The position numbers and the translations under genes are program-made. The notes under the pieces are model-generated. The model did not search any database. It was not told the DNA's origin and was given only the letters and a program-made list of their open reading frames with translations. This document shows, piece after piece, positions 52,648 through 60,711 of a stretch of DNA of 64,000 bases. The stretch is from Halorhabdus rudnickae (GTDB lineage: Archaea; Halobacteriota; Halobacteria; Halobacteriales; Haloarculaceae), in the NCBI RefSeq assembly GCF_900880625.1, contig NZ_CAAHFB010000001.1, positions 124,001-188,000 of the forward strand, read 5' to 3'. Each line of letters opens with the position of its first letter. Position 1 is the stretch's first letter.

Positions 52648-52903
52648 CGAGTTCATGAAGGGCTTTGGAATCTTGGTAACGGCCGGCCTGGGCTGGATGG
52701 TCGTCGCCGGCTGGTACAAGACGCCCTCGTTCCAGGGTACCCAGCTACTTGGCGAGTATCCAGAGAGTCCGGACGTGTTCAGTCAGATCGCGATCTATCT
52801 CGGCGAGGCGTTGTTTTACTTCGCCATCTTCGGCGCCCTGGCCTTCTGGGTACTCGTGCCGGCGATCAACCAGGCTCGCCAGGCCTACGACGAACGATCG
52901 TAA
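52640..52903 (+). CDS. small bc-operon membrane protein (DUF7314-like)
   Basis: 87 residues: MADEFMKGFGILVTAGLGWMVVAGWY, a polar loop with TPSFQGTQLLGEYP, then a second helix LGEALFYFAIFGALAFWVLVPA. It matches what I recall as DUF7314, the last gene of the haloarchaeal halocyanin/bc operon. ATG 52640 lies eight bases before the stop of the preceding gene, so it is translationally coupled. Accessory role inferred. Confidence 0.8.
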   Translation: MADEFMKGFGILVTAGLGWMVVAGWYKTPSFQGTQLLGEYPESPDVFSQIAIYLGEALFYFAIFGALAFWVLVPAINQARQAYDERS

Positions 52904-53434
52904 TCGACGTTCTCTCTTCTTGGCCTTCGGAAAGCTGTCCTGCTCCCGACGACGCTTTCAGCGATACCATCAGCTTCGAGGCCTATTATTGGCTCTTTCG
53001 AGCCAAACGATTGCTCGCAGTTCGTAACATTGGCGTACTGATCGGTACTGACGGTATATGTCTCTAGATCAGGGGGTCTACTGTGACCAATACTCACTCC
53101 GTCGATGGACGATACTGCCCAGTATAATGCAAGGTGGCGCCTCCGCCCGCAAGTCAATCGGGACCGAAGGTCTCTGTGACCATGCAACGGGCGCTGTAGA
53201 CCCGTGAGCAGATTGTGGGACGTTGAACGTCGGCGAATATGAGCCTGCCGCCGACGGCGGCCAACGAGATCCATGCGAAAGCCCCAGTGACGACCCTGGG
53301 TCGTCTCATCGTTAGAGCTCGTTGATGGAAGCCTCAACGAAGCGAACGGCGATAGCGCGGAATTTCATTTTGGAGACCATTCGAGCGGGCCTCCGTCCCG
53401 CGAGAAGAAGCCGTGAGCGAGTAAGGAGTGTAGT
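52904..53434. other. intergenic region, possibly holding a remnant of a TnpB-type insertion
   Basis: 531 bases without a supported gene; an open frame at 52885-53337 on the minus strand has no protein character. Near 53327-53425 GAAGCCTCAACGAAGCG and GCCGTGAGCGAGTAA resemble the 3' end of haloarchaeal IS1341-type tnpB genes, whose guide RNA overlaps that end. The rest of any transposase is absent. The assignment is from memory of such ends and is weak. Confidence 0.35.
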
Positions 53435-53872
53435 TTACACGACAGCGCCCCAAAGCGGTGCGATCAGGAAAAAGAGGCTCTGGTAGGCGACGTACGTGAG
53501 CGTAAGCAGCGACGCGGCAATAGCTCCCTTCGGCCGATCGATCGGGACGTCCCGACGCGCCTCTACCTTGCGCGCCTCGAACTCGAAGAAGTCGGTGATA
53601 AACAGGCCGAGGACGAGCACAGAGGTGACGATTCCAGCGTGGTGATGCAGTGTGAGGTAATAGAAGGCGGCCAATACGAGTAGGACGTTCGAGGCGGCGT
53701 GCGGGAGAAAGCGCGACATCGCTTCGGCACCACCTTTCTCAGCCGCCTTTAGGTGTTGTCTGTGAGCGAGCACCCGCGTCAGCAGGTTCACGAGCACCAG
53801 AACCAGAAGGACGTACTCGATGCTGTCACCAAGCACTGCATCGAGGGGCCCGAACAACGAAACCGGTGGCAT
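53435..53872 (-). CDS. membrane protein, DUF7313-like
   Basis: 145 residues with four transmembrane helices: about 17-38 (YVLLVLVLVNLLTRVLAHRQ), 55-80, 85-102 and 117-140. MPPVSLFGPLDAVLGDSIEYVLL resembles DUF7313, which I recall near haloarchaeal bc-complex genes. ATG 53872 was chosen over an in-frame GTG at 53884. It is convergent with the end of the bc operon across the 531-base gap. Function unknown. Confidence 0.75.
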   Translation of the reverse strand: MPPVSLFGPLDAVLGDSIEYVLLVLVLVNLLTRVLAHRQHLKAAEKGGAEAMSRFLPHAASNVLLVLAAFYYLTLHHHAGIVTSVLVLGLFITDFFEFEARKVEARRDVPIDRPKGAIAASLLTLTYVAYQSLFFLIAPLWGAVV

Positions 53873-53955
53873 AACCGACGCCACGGCCGGTATCCATTAG
53901 AGTGTTTCCAAACCGGCACCGAGGTGTGGTTGTTCCGTCACCGCTAAGTCTCCGT

Positions 53956-54798
53956 TCACTCGGCGGGAAAGAGGGGATCGACGTCGGCGTCAGCCGGGCC
54001 GCGGCCGCCGACTGTGTCGTCCGGACGCGGCCGATCAGGATCCGACCGGAACGCCGACTCGCTTTCGGGAACCACGGCCAGCGGGAGGTGACCGTCAGCG
54101 CCGACCTCGAGGCGATCGCCGACAGGAATCGTTCCCGCATCGCGACCGTCGACCAGCAACGAGACCGGCGCGTCCTCGCGTTCGACAGTCATCGACAGTG
54201 CCGGGCCGTCGGTCGGCAGCGAAACGACCCAGTGGTTTCGTTCCGTCTTGAACGCCCCGACGGGGACGACCGAGAGGCCACGGAGGTCAGGACTGAGCAC
54301 GGGACCGCCGACCCGGCGGGCGTAGCCGTCGCTCCCGGCAGGTGTCGCGACTACGACGCCGTCGGCCCGGAACGTCGAGATCGGTTCCTCGGGGGTCGAG
54401 ACCGCGTACTCGGAGATGTGAGCCGGTTCGCTCGTAACGGCCATTACGTCGAGCAACGCCGTCTCGATCCGTTCGTCCTCGCGGTCGACGGCGAGTACCG
54501 GCCGTTCACGGATGGTAGCTGATCCGTCGTCGAGTCGTTGTAGTGCCGTCTGGAGCGCGTCCGCGGGAACCGCTTGTAGCCCGCCCGGGACGGCGACCGG
54601 CATCACAGGTGTCGAACAGTTCTGGCGCGCGAGGTCGAGCACGGCCGCTTCGCCGACAGCAAGGACGACAGTCGCGTCGTCGAGTCCGCCGGCTGTCCCC
54701 GGGCGGACGCGTCTGCCCGCCGATTCGACCAGTTCGGAGACGGCGCCTCGCTCGTCGCCGACGACCGCGATCGGACCGGCGCCCGGATCGTCATTCAT
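53956..54798 (-). CDS. divergent NAD kinase-like protein
   Basis: 280 residues. The C-terminal part is clearly of the NAD kinase fold: YAVSTPEEPISTFRADGVVVATPAGSDGYARRVGGPVL and GLSVVPVGAFKTERNHWVV. The N-terminal ATP-binding GGDG motif is not conserved; the matching position reads VVLAVGEAAVL. Kinase activity is therefore doubtful and a binding or regulatory role is possible. It is divergent from the polyprenyl synthase gene by 95 bases. ATG 54798 (MNDDPGAGP) fits the conserved start. Confidence 0.75.
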   Translation of the reverse strand: MNDDPGAGPIAVVGDERGAVSELVESAGRRVRPGTAGGLDDATVVLAVGEAAVLDLARQNCSTPVMPVAVPGGLQAVPADALQTALQRLDDGSATIRERPVLAVDREDERIETALLDVMAVTSEPAHISEYAVSTPEEPISTFRADGVVVATPAGSDGYARRVGGPVLSPDLRGLSVVPVGAFKTERNHWVVSLPTDGPALSMTVEREDAPVSLLVDGRDAGTIPVGDRLEVGADGHLPLAVVPESESAFRSDPDRPRPDDTVGGRGPADADVDPLFPAE

Positions 54799-54893
54799 CA
54801 CACGAGTCCTGGCCGTTGGCCCCCAAAAAGGCACCGCACCCGGCGGCGACCGAGCGGGAAGAGTTTTTATTCGACCCTACCGAGGGGAACGCT

Positions 54894-55958
54894 ATGCGGG
54901 ACGTGCTTTCGGACTGGCGACCGGCTATCGACGAGGCGATCGCGGAGTTGCTCCCACGGGAGATCGGGGATGCCTACCTTCGGGAGTTCTTTGGCGAGCC
55001 AACCTACCGTTACGACCCCGCGGCGATCCAGCACGCGCTCTCGGATCCAGTCTGGGACCTTCTCGATCGCGGCGGGAAACGCTGGCGGGCGGTCGTCTTT
55101 CTCCTTCTCGTCGAGGGGTTCGGCGAGGAACCCGAAGACTTCCTTCCTTATGCGATCATCCCGGAAGTCCTCCATAACGGAACGATCATCGTCGACGATG
55201 TCGAGGACAGGGCCTCGATGCGGCGTGGCGAGCCGGCACTCCACCGCGAATACGGGGTCGACGTAGCGCTCAACGCCGGCAACGCGATGTATTTCCTGCC
55301 GTTGAAGATCATCACGCGAAACCCCGCTAATCTGGACGCCGAGACCCGACTTGCGGCTTACGAGATGCTGATGTACGAACTCAATCGGACTCATCTCGGC
55401 CAGGGGATGGATATCCACTGGCACAACGAACGGGCCGTCCGGATCGACGAGGCCCAGTACTACGAGATGTGTGCGTGCAAGACGGGCTGTCTCGCCCGGA
55501 TCGTCGCCAGGCTCGCGGCGATCGTCACGGGTCAATCCACGGAGGTCGAACAACAGGTCGCCAGATACGCCGAACGTCTCTCGATCGCCTTCCAGATCGG
55601 CGATGATATCCTCGACATCGAGAACACGCTGGATGAGGCGGGCGATTTCGGCAAGGAGTTCGGCAACGACGTCCGGGAGGGCAAGAAGACGCTGATGGTA
55701 ATTCACGCCGCCGAGCACGCCCCCGCCGAGGACGTCGCCAGACTCGAAGAAATCCTTGAGGCCGAGGACAACACCGACGAGGAGGTCCTCGAAGCCATCG
55801 AAATCCTGCGATCGGCCGGGAGTGTCGAGTACGCTCGCGAACGCGCCCTGGAAATCGCCGACGCCGCCCGGGCGGAACTCGAGGCGGTCGACCTCGAACC
55901 CGAACCCAAAACTCGTCTCGGCGAGTTCACAACGTTCGTCGTCGAACGCGAGCAGTGA
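54894..55958 (+). CDS. idsA: polyprenyl diphosphate synthase (GGPP-type)
   Basis: 354 residues. Chain-elongating trans-prenyltransferase that makes C20 or longer chains for archaeal lipids or quinones. The first Asp-rich motif is IIVDDVEDRASMRRGEPA and the second GDDILDIENT; GGKRWRAVV is the IPP-binding region. KTGCLARIVARLAAIV forms the product pocket. Starts at ATG 54894 after an AT-rich promoter (TTTTTATT about 27 bases upstream). Product length cannot be read reliably from sequence. Confidence 0.93.
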   Translation: MRDVLSDWRPAIDEAIAELLPREIGDAYLREFFGEPTYRYDPAAIQHALSDPVWDLLDRGGKRWRAVVFLLLVEGFGEEPEDFLPYAIIPEVLHNGTIIVDDVEDRASMRRGEPALHREYGVDVALNAGNAMYFLPLKIITRNPANLDAETRLAAYEMLMYELNRTHLGQGMDIHWHNERAVRIDEAQYYEMCACKTGCLARIVARLAAIVTGQSTEVEQQVARYAERLSIAFQIGDDILDIENTLDEAGDFGKEFGNDVREGKKTLMVIHAAEHAPAEDVARLEEILEAEDNTDEEVLEAIEILRSAGSVEYARERALEIADAARAELEAVDLEPEPKTRLGEFTTFVVEREQ

Positions 55959-56078
55959 GCGGTCCGCCAGGTGTCTCCCATTGGTCCCGAATCGCCGCCA
56001 GCCGAGTCTCCCGAACGCCAACCGGACACCATTGTGCGTACCAACATATTCACTACCGGGGACATCGAACGGCTCATT

Positions 56079-56720
56079 ATGACTGACGGCGCTACGGACC
56101 TATCTCGCCGGGACGTACTCAGATCGGCGGGCGCACTCACCGGTGCAACGGCAGCCGCGGGTGCGGCCGGAACCGCCGCCGCTCAAGAGGGCGAAGGTGG
56201 CGGCAGCGGCGGCGGGAAGCCCGATTATGGCGGGTGGTTTTCGGACGTGAGCAACTTTTCGAGTACCGAGGACTACCGCGGGCAAGACGAAGTGACGGTC
56301 GAAGTGGGCGTCGAGGGCAACGGCAACTTTTGGGCGTTCGGGCCGCCGGCGATCCACGTCGACGCCGGGACGACCGTCGTCTTCGAGTGGACCGGCGAGG
56401 GCAACGCCCACAACGTAGTGGCCGAAGACGAGTCGTACTCTTCGGGGTCGGCCGTCGCCGAGGCCGGCACCACGTTCGAGCACACCTTCGAGGAAGCCGG
56501 CATTTCGAAGTACTACTGCAATCCCCACCGCTCGGTCGGCATGAAAGGCGCCGTCGTCGTCGGTGACGACTATCCCGAGGTCGAACTCGGGGGTTCGACC
56601 GGGCCGAAAGTCCCCGAGAACGCGAAGTTGCTCGGCGTCGGCAGTGGGTTCCTCATGGCTGCGGCTCTCGGCTTCGCGTACTTCTTCATGAAGTACGGCG
56701 GAGACTACGACGAGCAGTAG
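56079..56720 (+). CDS. halocyanin (second copy), membrane-anchored
   Basis: 213 residues. Tat signal LSRRDVLRSAGALTG, then a Gly/Ser linker and the same cupredoxin domain as the bc-operon halocyanin: His in NAHNVVAED and CNPHRSVGM. A C-terminal helix LLGVGSGFLMAAALGFAYFF anchors it. Between 56216 and 56573 the DNA differs from 48901-49258 at about 14 positions, including one uninterrupted run of 152 identical bases, while signal peptide and tail are unrelated. That pattern implies recent gene conversion or partial duplication. Confidence 0.93.
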   Translation: MTDGATDLSRRDVLRSAGALTGATAAAGAAGTAAAQEGEGGGSGGGKPDYGGWFSDVSNFSSTEDYRGQDEVTVEVGVEGNGNFWAFGPPAIHVDAGTTVVFEWTGEGNAHNVVAEDESYSSGSAVAEAGTTFEHTFEEAGISKYYCNPHRSVGMKGAVVVGDDYPEVELGGSTGPKVPENAKLLGVGSGFLMAAALGFAYFFMKYGGDYDEQ

Positions 56721-56741
56721 AACAGACAGCGAGCGCCGTTC

Positions 56742-57917
56742 TTAGATCTCGATCGTTTTCTCGAGTGTGTCCGCCAGGTCAGTCCGGAGATCTCCGACGG
56801 CTTCGAGGCCGACACTGAGACGGACCAGCCCGTCGGTAATCCCCGTCTTGCGGCGTTCTTCGGCCGGCACGGCGCCGTGTGTCATCGTCGCCGGGTGCTC
56901 GATCAGGCTCTCGACGCCGCCGAGGCTCTCGGCCAGTGTGAAGATGTCCGTCTCGGAGACGAAGCGCCGAACCGCCTCGAGGGGGGCGTCGAACTCGACG
57001 CTGAGCATGCCCCCGAAGTCGTCCATCTGTGCCGCCGCGACCTCGTGGCCGGGATGTGATTCGAGTCCGGGATAATGGACGGTCTCGACGGCCGAGTGCT
57101 CGTCGAGCCACTCGGCGAGTTCCCTGGCGTTCTCGCTGTGTCGGTCCATCCTGACAGGCAGCGTTTTGGTCCCCCGGAGAACGAGGAAACACGCGAACGG
57201 GTCGGGGGTCGCGCCGACGCTGTTCTGGTAGAACCCGAGTCGTTCGTCGAGTTCGGCGTCGTCTGTGATGAGCGCGCCCCCGACGATATCCGAGTGGCCG
57301 CCGAGGTACTTCGTCAGCGAGTGAGCGACGATGTCCGCCCCGAATTCGAGCGGCTGCTGGAGGTATGGCGTCGCGAAGGTGTTGTCCACGGCCAGCAGCG
57401 CGTCGCCGTCGTGGGCCACCACAGCAACTCGCTCGATGTCCACGATTTCCAGCAGGGGATTCGTCGGCGTCTCGGCCCAGACCAATTCGGTCTCCTCGGT
57501 GATCGCCGCAGCTACGGCGTCAGGATCGGTCGCGTCCACGAAAGAGAATTCGAGATCGTAGTCCTCGTAGACGTCAGTGAATAGCCGGTGGGTTCCGCCG
57601 TAGACGTCACGCCCGACGACGACGTGATCGCCCGCCGAAAGCAGATTGAGGACGGTGTTGATCGCGGCCATCCCACTGGCGAAGGCCCGGCCGTGTTCAC
57701 CGCCTTCGAGACTCGCCAAGTTCTCTTCAAGCGCCATCCGCGTCGGGTTGCCCGTCCGGGAATACTCGTAGCCACGATCTTCGCCGGGAGCGTCCTGGGC
57801 AAACGTCGAGGTGGCGTAGATCGGCGGCATGATCGCGCCCGTCTGCGGGTCGGGCTCCCACCCGGCGTGGATCGCTCGTGTCTCGAAGTCGTCGCTGTCG
57901 CCGTCCTCGTCGGTCAT
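56742..57917 (-). CDS. PLP-dependent cystathionine gamma-synthase/lyase family enzyme
   Basis: 391 residues. Cys/Met metabolism fold: ETRAIHAGWEPDPQTGA, YEYSRTGNPTR, FASGMAAINTVL, and the PLP-lysine loop VAHSLTKYLGGHSDIVGGAL. ESLIEHPATMTHGAVPAEER closes the active site. Sequence alone does not separate gamma-synthase from gamma-lyase. Its ATG overlaps the TGA of the upstream cysteine/cystathionine synthase gene (ATGA), so the pair likely forms a transsulfuration unit. Confidence 0.9.
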   Translation of the reverse strand: MTDEDGDSDDFETRAIHAGWEPDPQTGAIMPPIYATSTFAQDAPGEDRGYEYSRTGNPTRMALEENLASLEGGEHGRAFASGMAAINTVLNLLSAGDHVVVGRDVYGGTHRLFTDVYEDYDLEFSFVDATDPDAVAAAITEETELVWAETPTNPLLEIVDIERVAVVAHDGDALLAVDNTFATPYLQQPLEFGADIVAHSLTKYLGGHSDIVGGALITDDAELDERLGFYQNSVGATPDPFACFLVLRGTKTLPVRMDRHSENARELAEWLDEHSAVETVHYPGLESHPGHEVAAAQMDDFGGMLSVEFDAPLEAVRRFVSETDIFTLAESLGGVESLIEHPATMTHGAVPAEERRKTGITDGLVRLSVGLEAVGDLRTDLADTLEKTIEI

Positions 57918-58900
57918 GCTTTGCCCTCCCATGCGTCGAAGTGGCCGTATATGTTCTTCGAGAGGTACCGTTCGCCGCCGTCGGGGAACACCGTCACGAC
58001 GGTGTCGTGCGGTGCTTCGCGCTCACCAGCCGCGATTTCCTCGGCGACCTGTCGGGCCGCGACGCTCGCCGCGCCGGAACTCGAGCCGACGAGATGTCCC
58101 TCCTCGGCGGCGAGTCGCTGCACCTCGGCGTGGGCGTCCCGATCGCTGATCGTCACGAAGTCGTCGATCTCAGCGGGTTCGAGTAACTCGGTCACGTCCG
58201 GATCGTGCGTCCCGATCCCCTCGATCTTGTACGGTCCCTCCTCACGCTCGCGGCCCAGCACTTCCCCGAACGTCGATCCCGCCGGTTCGACGGCGACGAC
58301 ACTGACGTCCGGAACTTGCTCGCGGACGGCACGGGCGATCCCGGTTAGCGTCCCGCCCGAGCCGACGCCGACGACGACCGCACCCACCTCACCGTCGAGT
58401 GCCTCGCGGATCTCCGGGCCGGTCGTCCGGTAGTGCGCTTGGACGTTCAACGGCGTCGCGAACTGCTGTGGGACGACGGCGTCTTCGTGCTCCTTGGCGA
58501 TCTCGTGGGCTCTTTGGGCGGCTGCAGCCATGCCGCCGTCCCCAGAGAAGTGGACGATTTCAGCTCCGAGTGCGTCCATCAGGCGTTCTTTCTCGACGCT
58601 GAACCCTTCAGGAACGACGAAAACTGCCTCGAGATCCAGGCGGGTCGCGGCGATCGCCATGCCAATGCCGGTGTTACCGGCCGTCGGCTCGACGATCGCC
58701 CCGCCGGGTGCGATCTTGCCGCGATCGAGGAGTTCTTCGAGGATGTGTTTGCCGACGCGATCCTTCACGCTCCCGCCCGGATTGAACGTCTCGAGTTTGG
58801 CGTACACCGGGACTGCCCCCGGTGACCCATCGAGTTCGACCAGCGGCGTCTCGCCGATGGTGTCCAGTACTGACGTCTTCGGTGTGTGGTGTGTCGTCAT
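57914..58900 (-). CDS. cysK: PLP-dependent cysteine synthase / cystathionine beta-synthase
   Basis: 328 residues. The PLP-binding motif is AKLETFNPGGSVKDRV and the phosphate loop is VGVGSGGTLTGIARAV; EPTAGNTGIGMAIAA binds substrate. HLVGSSSGAASVA and the EGIGTHDPDV segment recall both CysK and MccA/CBS types. Being coupled to a gamma-synthase/lyase gene favours a reverse-transsulfuration (MccA-like) role, but O-acetylserine sulfhydrylase is equally possible. No CBS regulatory domains are attached. Confidence 0.9.
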   Translation of the reverse strand: MTTHHTPKTSVLDTIGETPLVELDGSPGAVPVYAKLETFNPGGSVKDRVGKHILEELLDRGKIAPGGAIVEPTAGNTGIGMAIAATRLDLEAVFVVPEGFSVEKERLMDALGAEIVHFSGDGGMAAAAQRAHEIAKEHEDAVVPQQFATPLNVQAHYRTTGPEIREALDGEVGAVVVGVGSGGTLTGIARAVREQVPDVSVVAVEPAGSTFGEVLGREREEGPYKIEGIGTHDPDVTELLEPAEIDDFVTISDRDAHAEVQRLAAEEGHLVGSSSGAASVAARQVAEEIAAGEREAPHDTVVTVFPDGGERYLSKNIYGHFDAWEGKA

Positions 58901-59161
58901 GTCGCTGTGGTCTCGCTGTCGCTTGGTTGTGCTCGATCCGACTCCGAGAATACGGTTTCAACAGCGACAACAACAGGACGTGCAGACGACCGGGTGAGAA
59001 TCAGCAGACTCGCGGACCGATTGCCTCCGGAGCGTCGATTCACGAGACGACGGATCGGAAACCCGGACTGGCTGCAAACAGTGAGCCATCCGCCGGGTCG
59101 TTTTGAAACGATCCATGGCCGAACGTATGCGACGGCGTTTTAATGGGTTTTGATTTGCTGG

Positions 59162-59485
59162 TCACCGGGACAGCTCAACAGGGCCGTCGTCGGATTTTGT
59201 CGAGCGATCGACGACGTCTGACTTGTCCTCAGGGAGGACTTCTGCGCGGACGTTGGCGGGACCGATCCCGACTTGCTCGGCGACGTCCCGAGCGGTCCAT
59301 TCGTTGTCGCCTGTGAACAGCATGACGTCGATGCCCCGCTCGCGGAGGGCGGCGACGACTTCCTTCGCATCCCCCTTTACCGTGTCTGCGTCCACGACGA
59401 TGCACGCGAGTTCGGAGCCCCTCCGTGGCTCCCAGCCCTCGATGGTCGCTTTGATCCCGTGTCCGGGGACGTTTTCGAAGTCCAC
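59162..59485 (-). pseudogene. remnant of a heavy-metal P-type ATPase
   Basis: 107 codons matching the N and P domain junction of CopA/ZntA-type ATPases: MDFENVPGHGIKATIEGWEP, then VVDADTVKGDAKEVVAALRERG, VMLFTGDNEWTARDVAEQVGI (MxTGD-type motif) and VRAEVLPEDKSDVVD. The DKTGT phosphorylation site, all membrane helices and about 30-40 residues between the two segments are missing, so it is an internally deleted, doubly truncated fragment. The next gene on this strand is far away. Confidence 0.8.
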
Positions 59486-60000
59486 GGGTTCGAGAATGTC
59501 TCTGGGCTCTACTCTTTGGCACCGTCGACGATCCTACGAGCGAGGGATGTTCGCTGCCACTCTCTGCCGCCGCGAGGCTGAGAATGTCGCCACATTTGAA
59601 CAGGACGCCGTTTTATTCGTCGAACAACGGGTATCGAAGTCGGGGCGTCAATCCTCGAGTTCGGTCGGTCGGCGTTTCCTGATGGCGATGGCCATGATGG
59701 CGACGATAGCGACGATAGCGATGAGTTTCGTTCGTTTCATCACGATCATCTTCGACGGGAGACCGCATAAAGCATGCTGTTGGTTCGGCAGTATCCGGGA
59801 CGAGCGACACTGGCTTCTCCGTGTGATTCTGGACCAGTATCGACCCTCGGCGTTGTTACCAGGCTACTTATCAAAGCGGACAACTGTCACGAGCACCCGA
59901 CGGCCGGCGCTGCTCTCGTTCGTCCACCCCGGTCATATCCGCGTACGCCCGGCTTTCCGCCACGCGAAGGTTTAACAGGTGGTTTTGGCTAGAACATGGC
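59486..60000. other. mostly non-coding stretch with one possible small membrane-protein gene
   Basis: Beyond the small frame at 59648-59740 (listed separately) these 515 bases show nothing convincing. Open frames on both strands lack protein-like composition. The right end should include the promoter of the J-domain-ferredoxin gene. Confidence 0.4.
59648..59740 (-). CDS. possible 30-residue single-pass membrane protein
   Basis: The minus-strand frame reads MKRTKLIAIVAIVAIMAIA followed by IRKRRPTELED and TGA. A basic end, one hydrophobic helix and a basic-then-acidic tail are typical of a tiny membrane protein. The DNA is a near-tandem GATAGCGAC repeat, so the hydrophobic run could be a chance by-product. 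No Shine-Dalgarno is evident. Low confidence. Confidence 0.35.
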   Translation of the reverse strand: MKRTKLIAIVAIVAIMAIAIRKRRPTELED

Positions 60001-60633
60001 GTGCCCTCGCCCGCCGAAGTGCTCGGCGTCAATCCCGGCGCAGACGAGGAGGCGGTCCACCGGGCCTATCGACGCCGCGTCAAGGACGCCCATCCCGACC
60101 AGGGTGGTTCGATCGAAGAGTTTCGCACAGTCCAGTCGGCCTACGAGGCGCTCCTCGCTGGTGATCGAGAGGTGTCAACCCAGTCGACTGGCTCTACAGT
60201 GCCCACGACGCTGTCGACAGACGTCGAGTTTGTCGACTACGAGGCGATCGCTGACAAGGACTGGTCCCTTGAGGATAACGATCTCTTCGAGAAGTGTCGA
60301 GCCGCGGGTCTGACCGGGACTGACTACGGGCAACTCACGGTCGGGCGCAACGATCCCCTTCTGGAGACCGTCGAACAGTGTGGCCGCTCCTGGCCGTATT
60401 CTTGCCGGGGCGGGGCGTGTGCCAACTGTGCGGTCGCCGTTCTGGAGGGTGAATTGTCCCAGCCGGTCAATCACATCCTCCCCGAAGAGGCGATCGATCG
60501 CGGTATCAGGCTGTCCTGTGTCGGACGACCACTGACGGACACGCTCAAACTCGTCTACAACGTCAAACACCTCCCCGCGATTGCCGACCTCCGACTCCCG
60601 CCTCGTCCCGCCGATCGCCGAACGAGCGATTAA
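60001..60633 (+). CDS. J-domain / [2Fe-2S] ferredoxin fusion protein
   Basis: 210 residues from GTG 60001. Residues 3-55 are a J-domain (PAEVLGVNPGADEEAVHRAYRRRVKDAHPDQGG, with HPD). A linker rich in Ser/Thr follows, then a plant-type ferredoxin from about residue 105: YSCRGGACANCAVAV gives C-x4-C-x2-C, and LSCVGRPLTD the fourth cysteine. The fusion suggests a ferredoxin that recruits DnaK, for example during cluster loading, or a stabilising use of the J-fold. Known in other haloarchaea; electron partner unknown. Confidence 0.88.
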   Translation: MPSPAEVLGVNPGADEEAVHRAYRRRVKDAHPDQGGSIEEFRTVQSAYEALLAGDREVSTQSTGSTVPTTLSTDVEFVDYEAIADKDWSLEDNDLFEKCRAAGLTGTDYGQLTVGRNDPLLETVEQCGRSWPYSCRGGACANCAVAVLEGELSQPVNHILPEEAIDRGIRLSCVGRPLTDTLKLVYNVKHLPAIADLRLPPRPADRRTSD

Positions 60634-60711
60634 ACCGTCACTCGACGATGAGTCAAACGACTGTTTGATCCATCGATAAATCCTTTGTAGTGGCCGTTTT
60701 AGCCAGGAGCG

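Noticed and set aside
51508-52719. 403-codon minus-strand open frame
   Set aside because: Opposite the cytochrome b C-terminal, DUF7315-like and DUF7314-like genes; composition is arginine-rich and not protein-like.
52885-53337. 150-codon minus-strand open frame downstream of the bc operon
   Set aside because: No start context, Arg/His-rich low-complexity composition, and overlap with the end of the operon.
54867-56021. 384-codon minus-strand open frame
   Set aside because: Antisense shadow of the polyprenyl synthase, which has both Asp-rich motifs.
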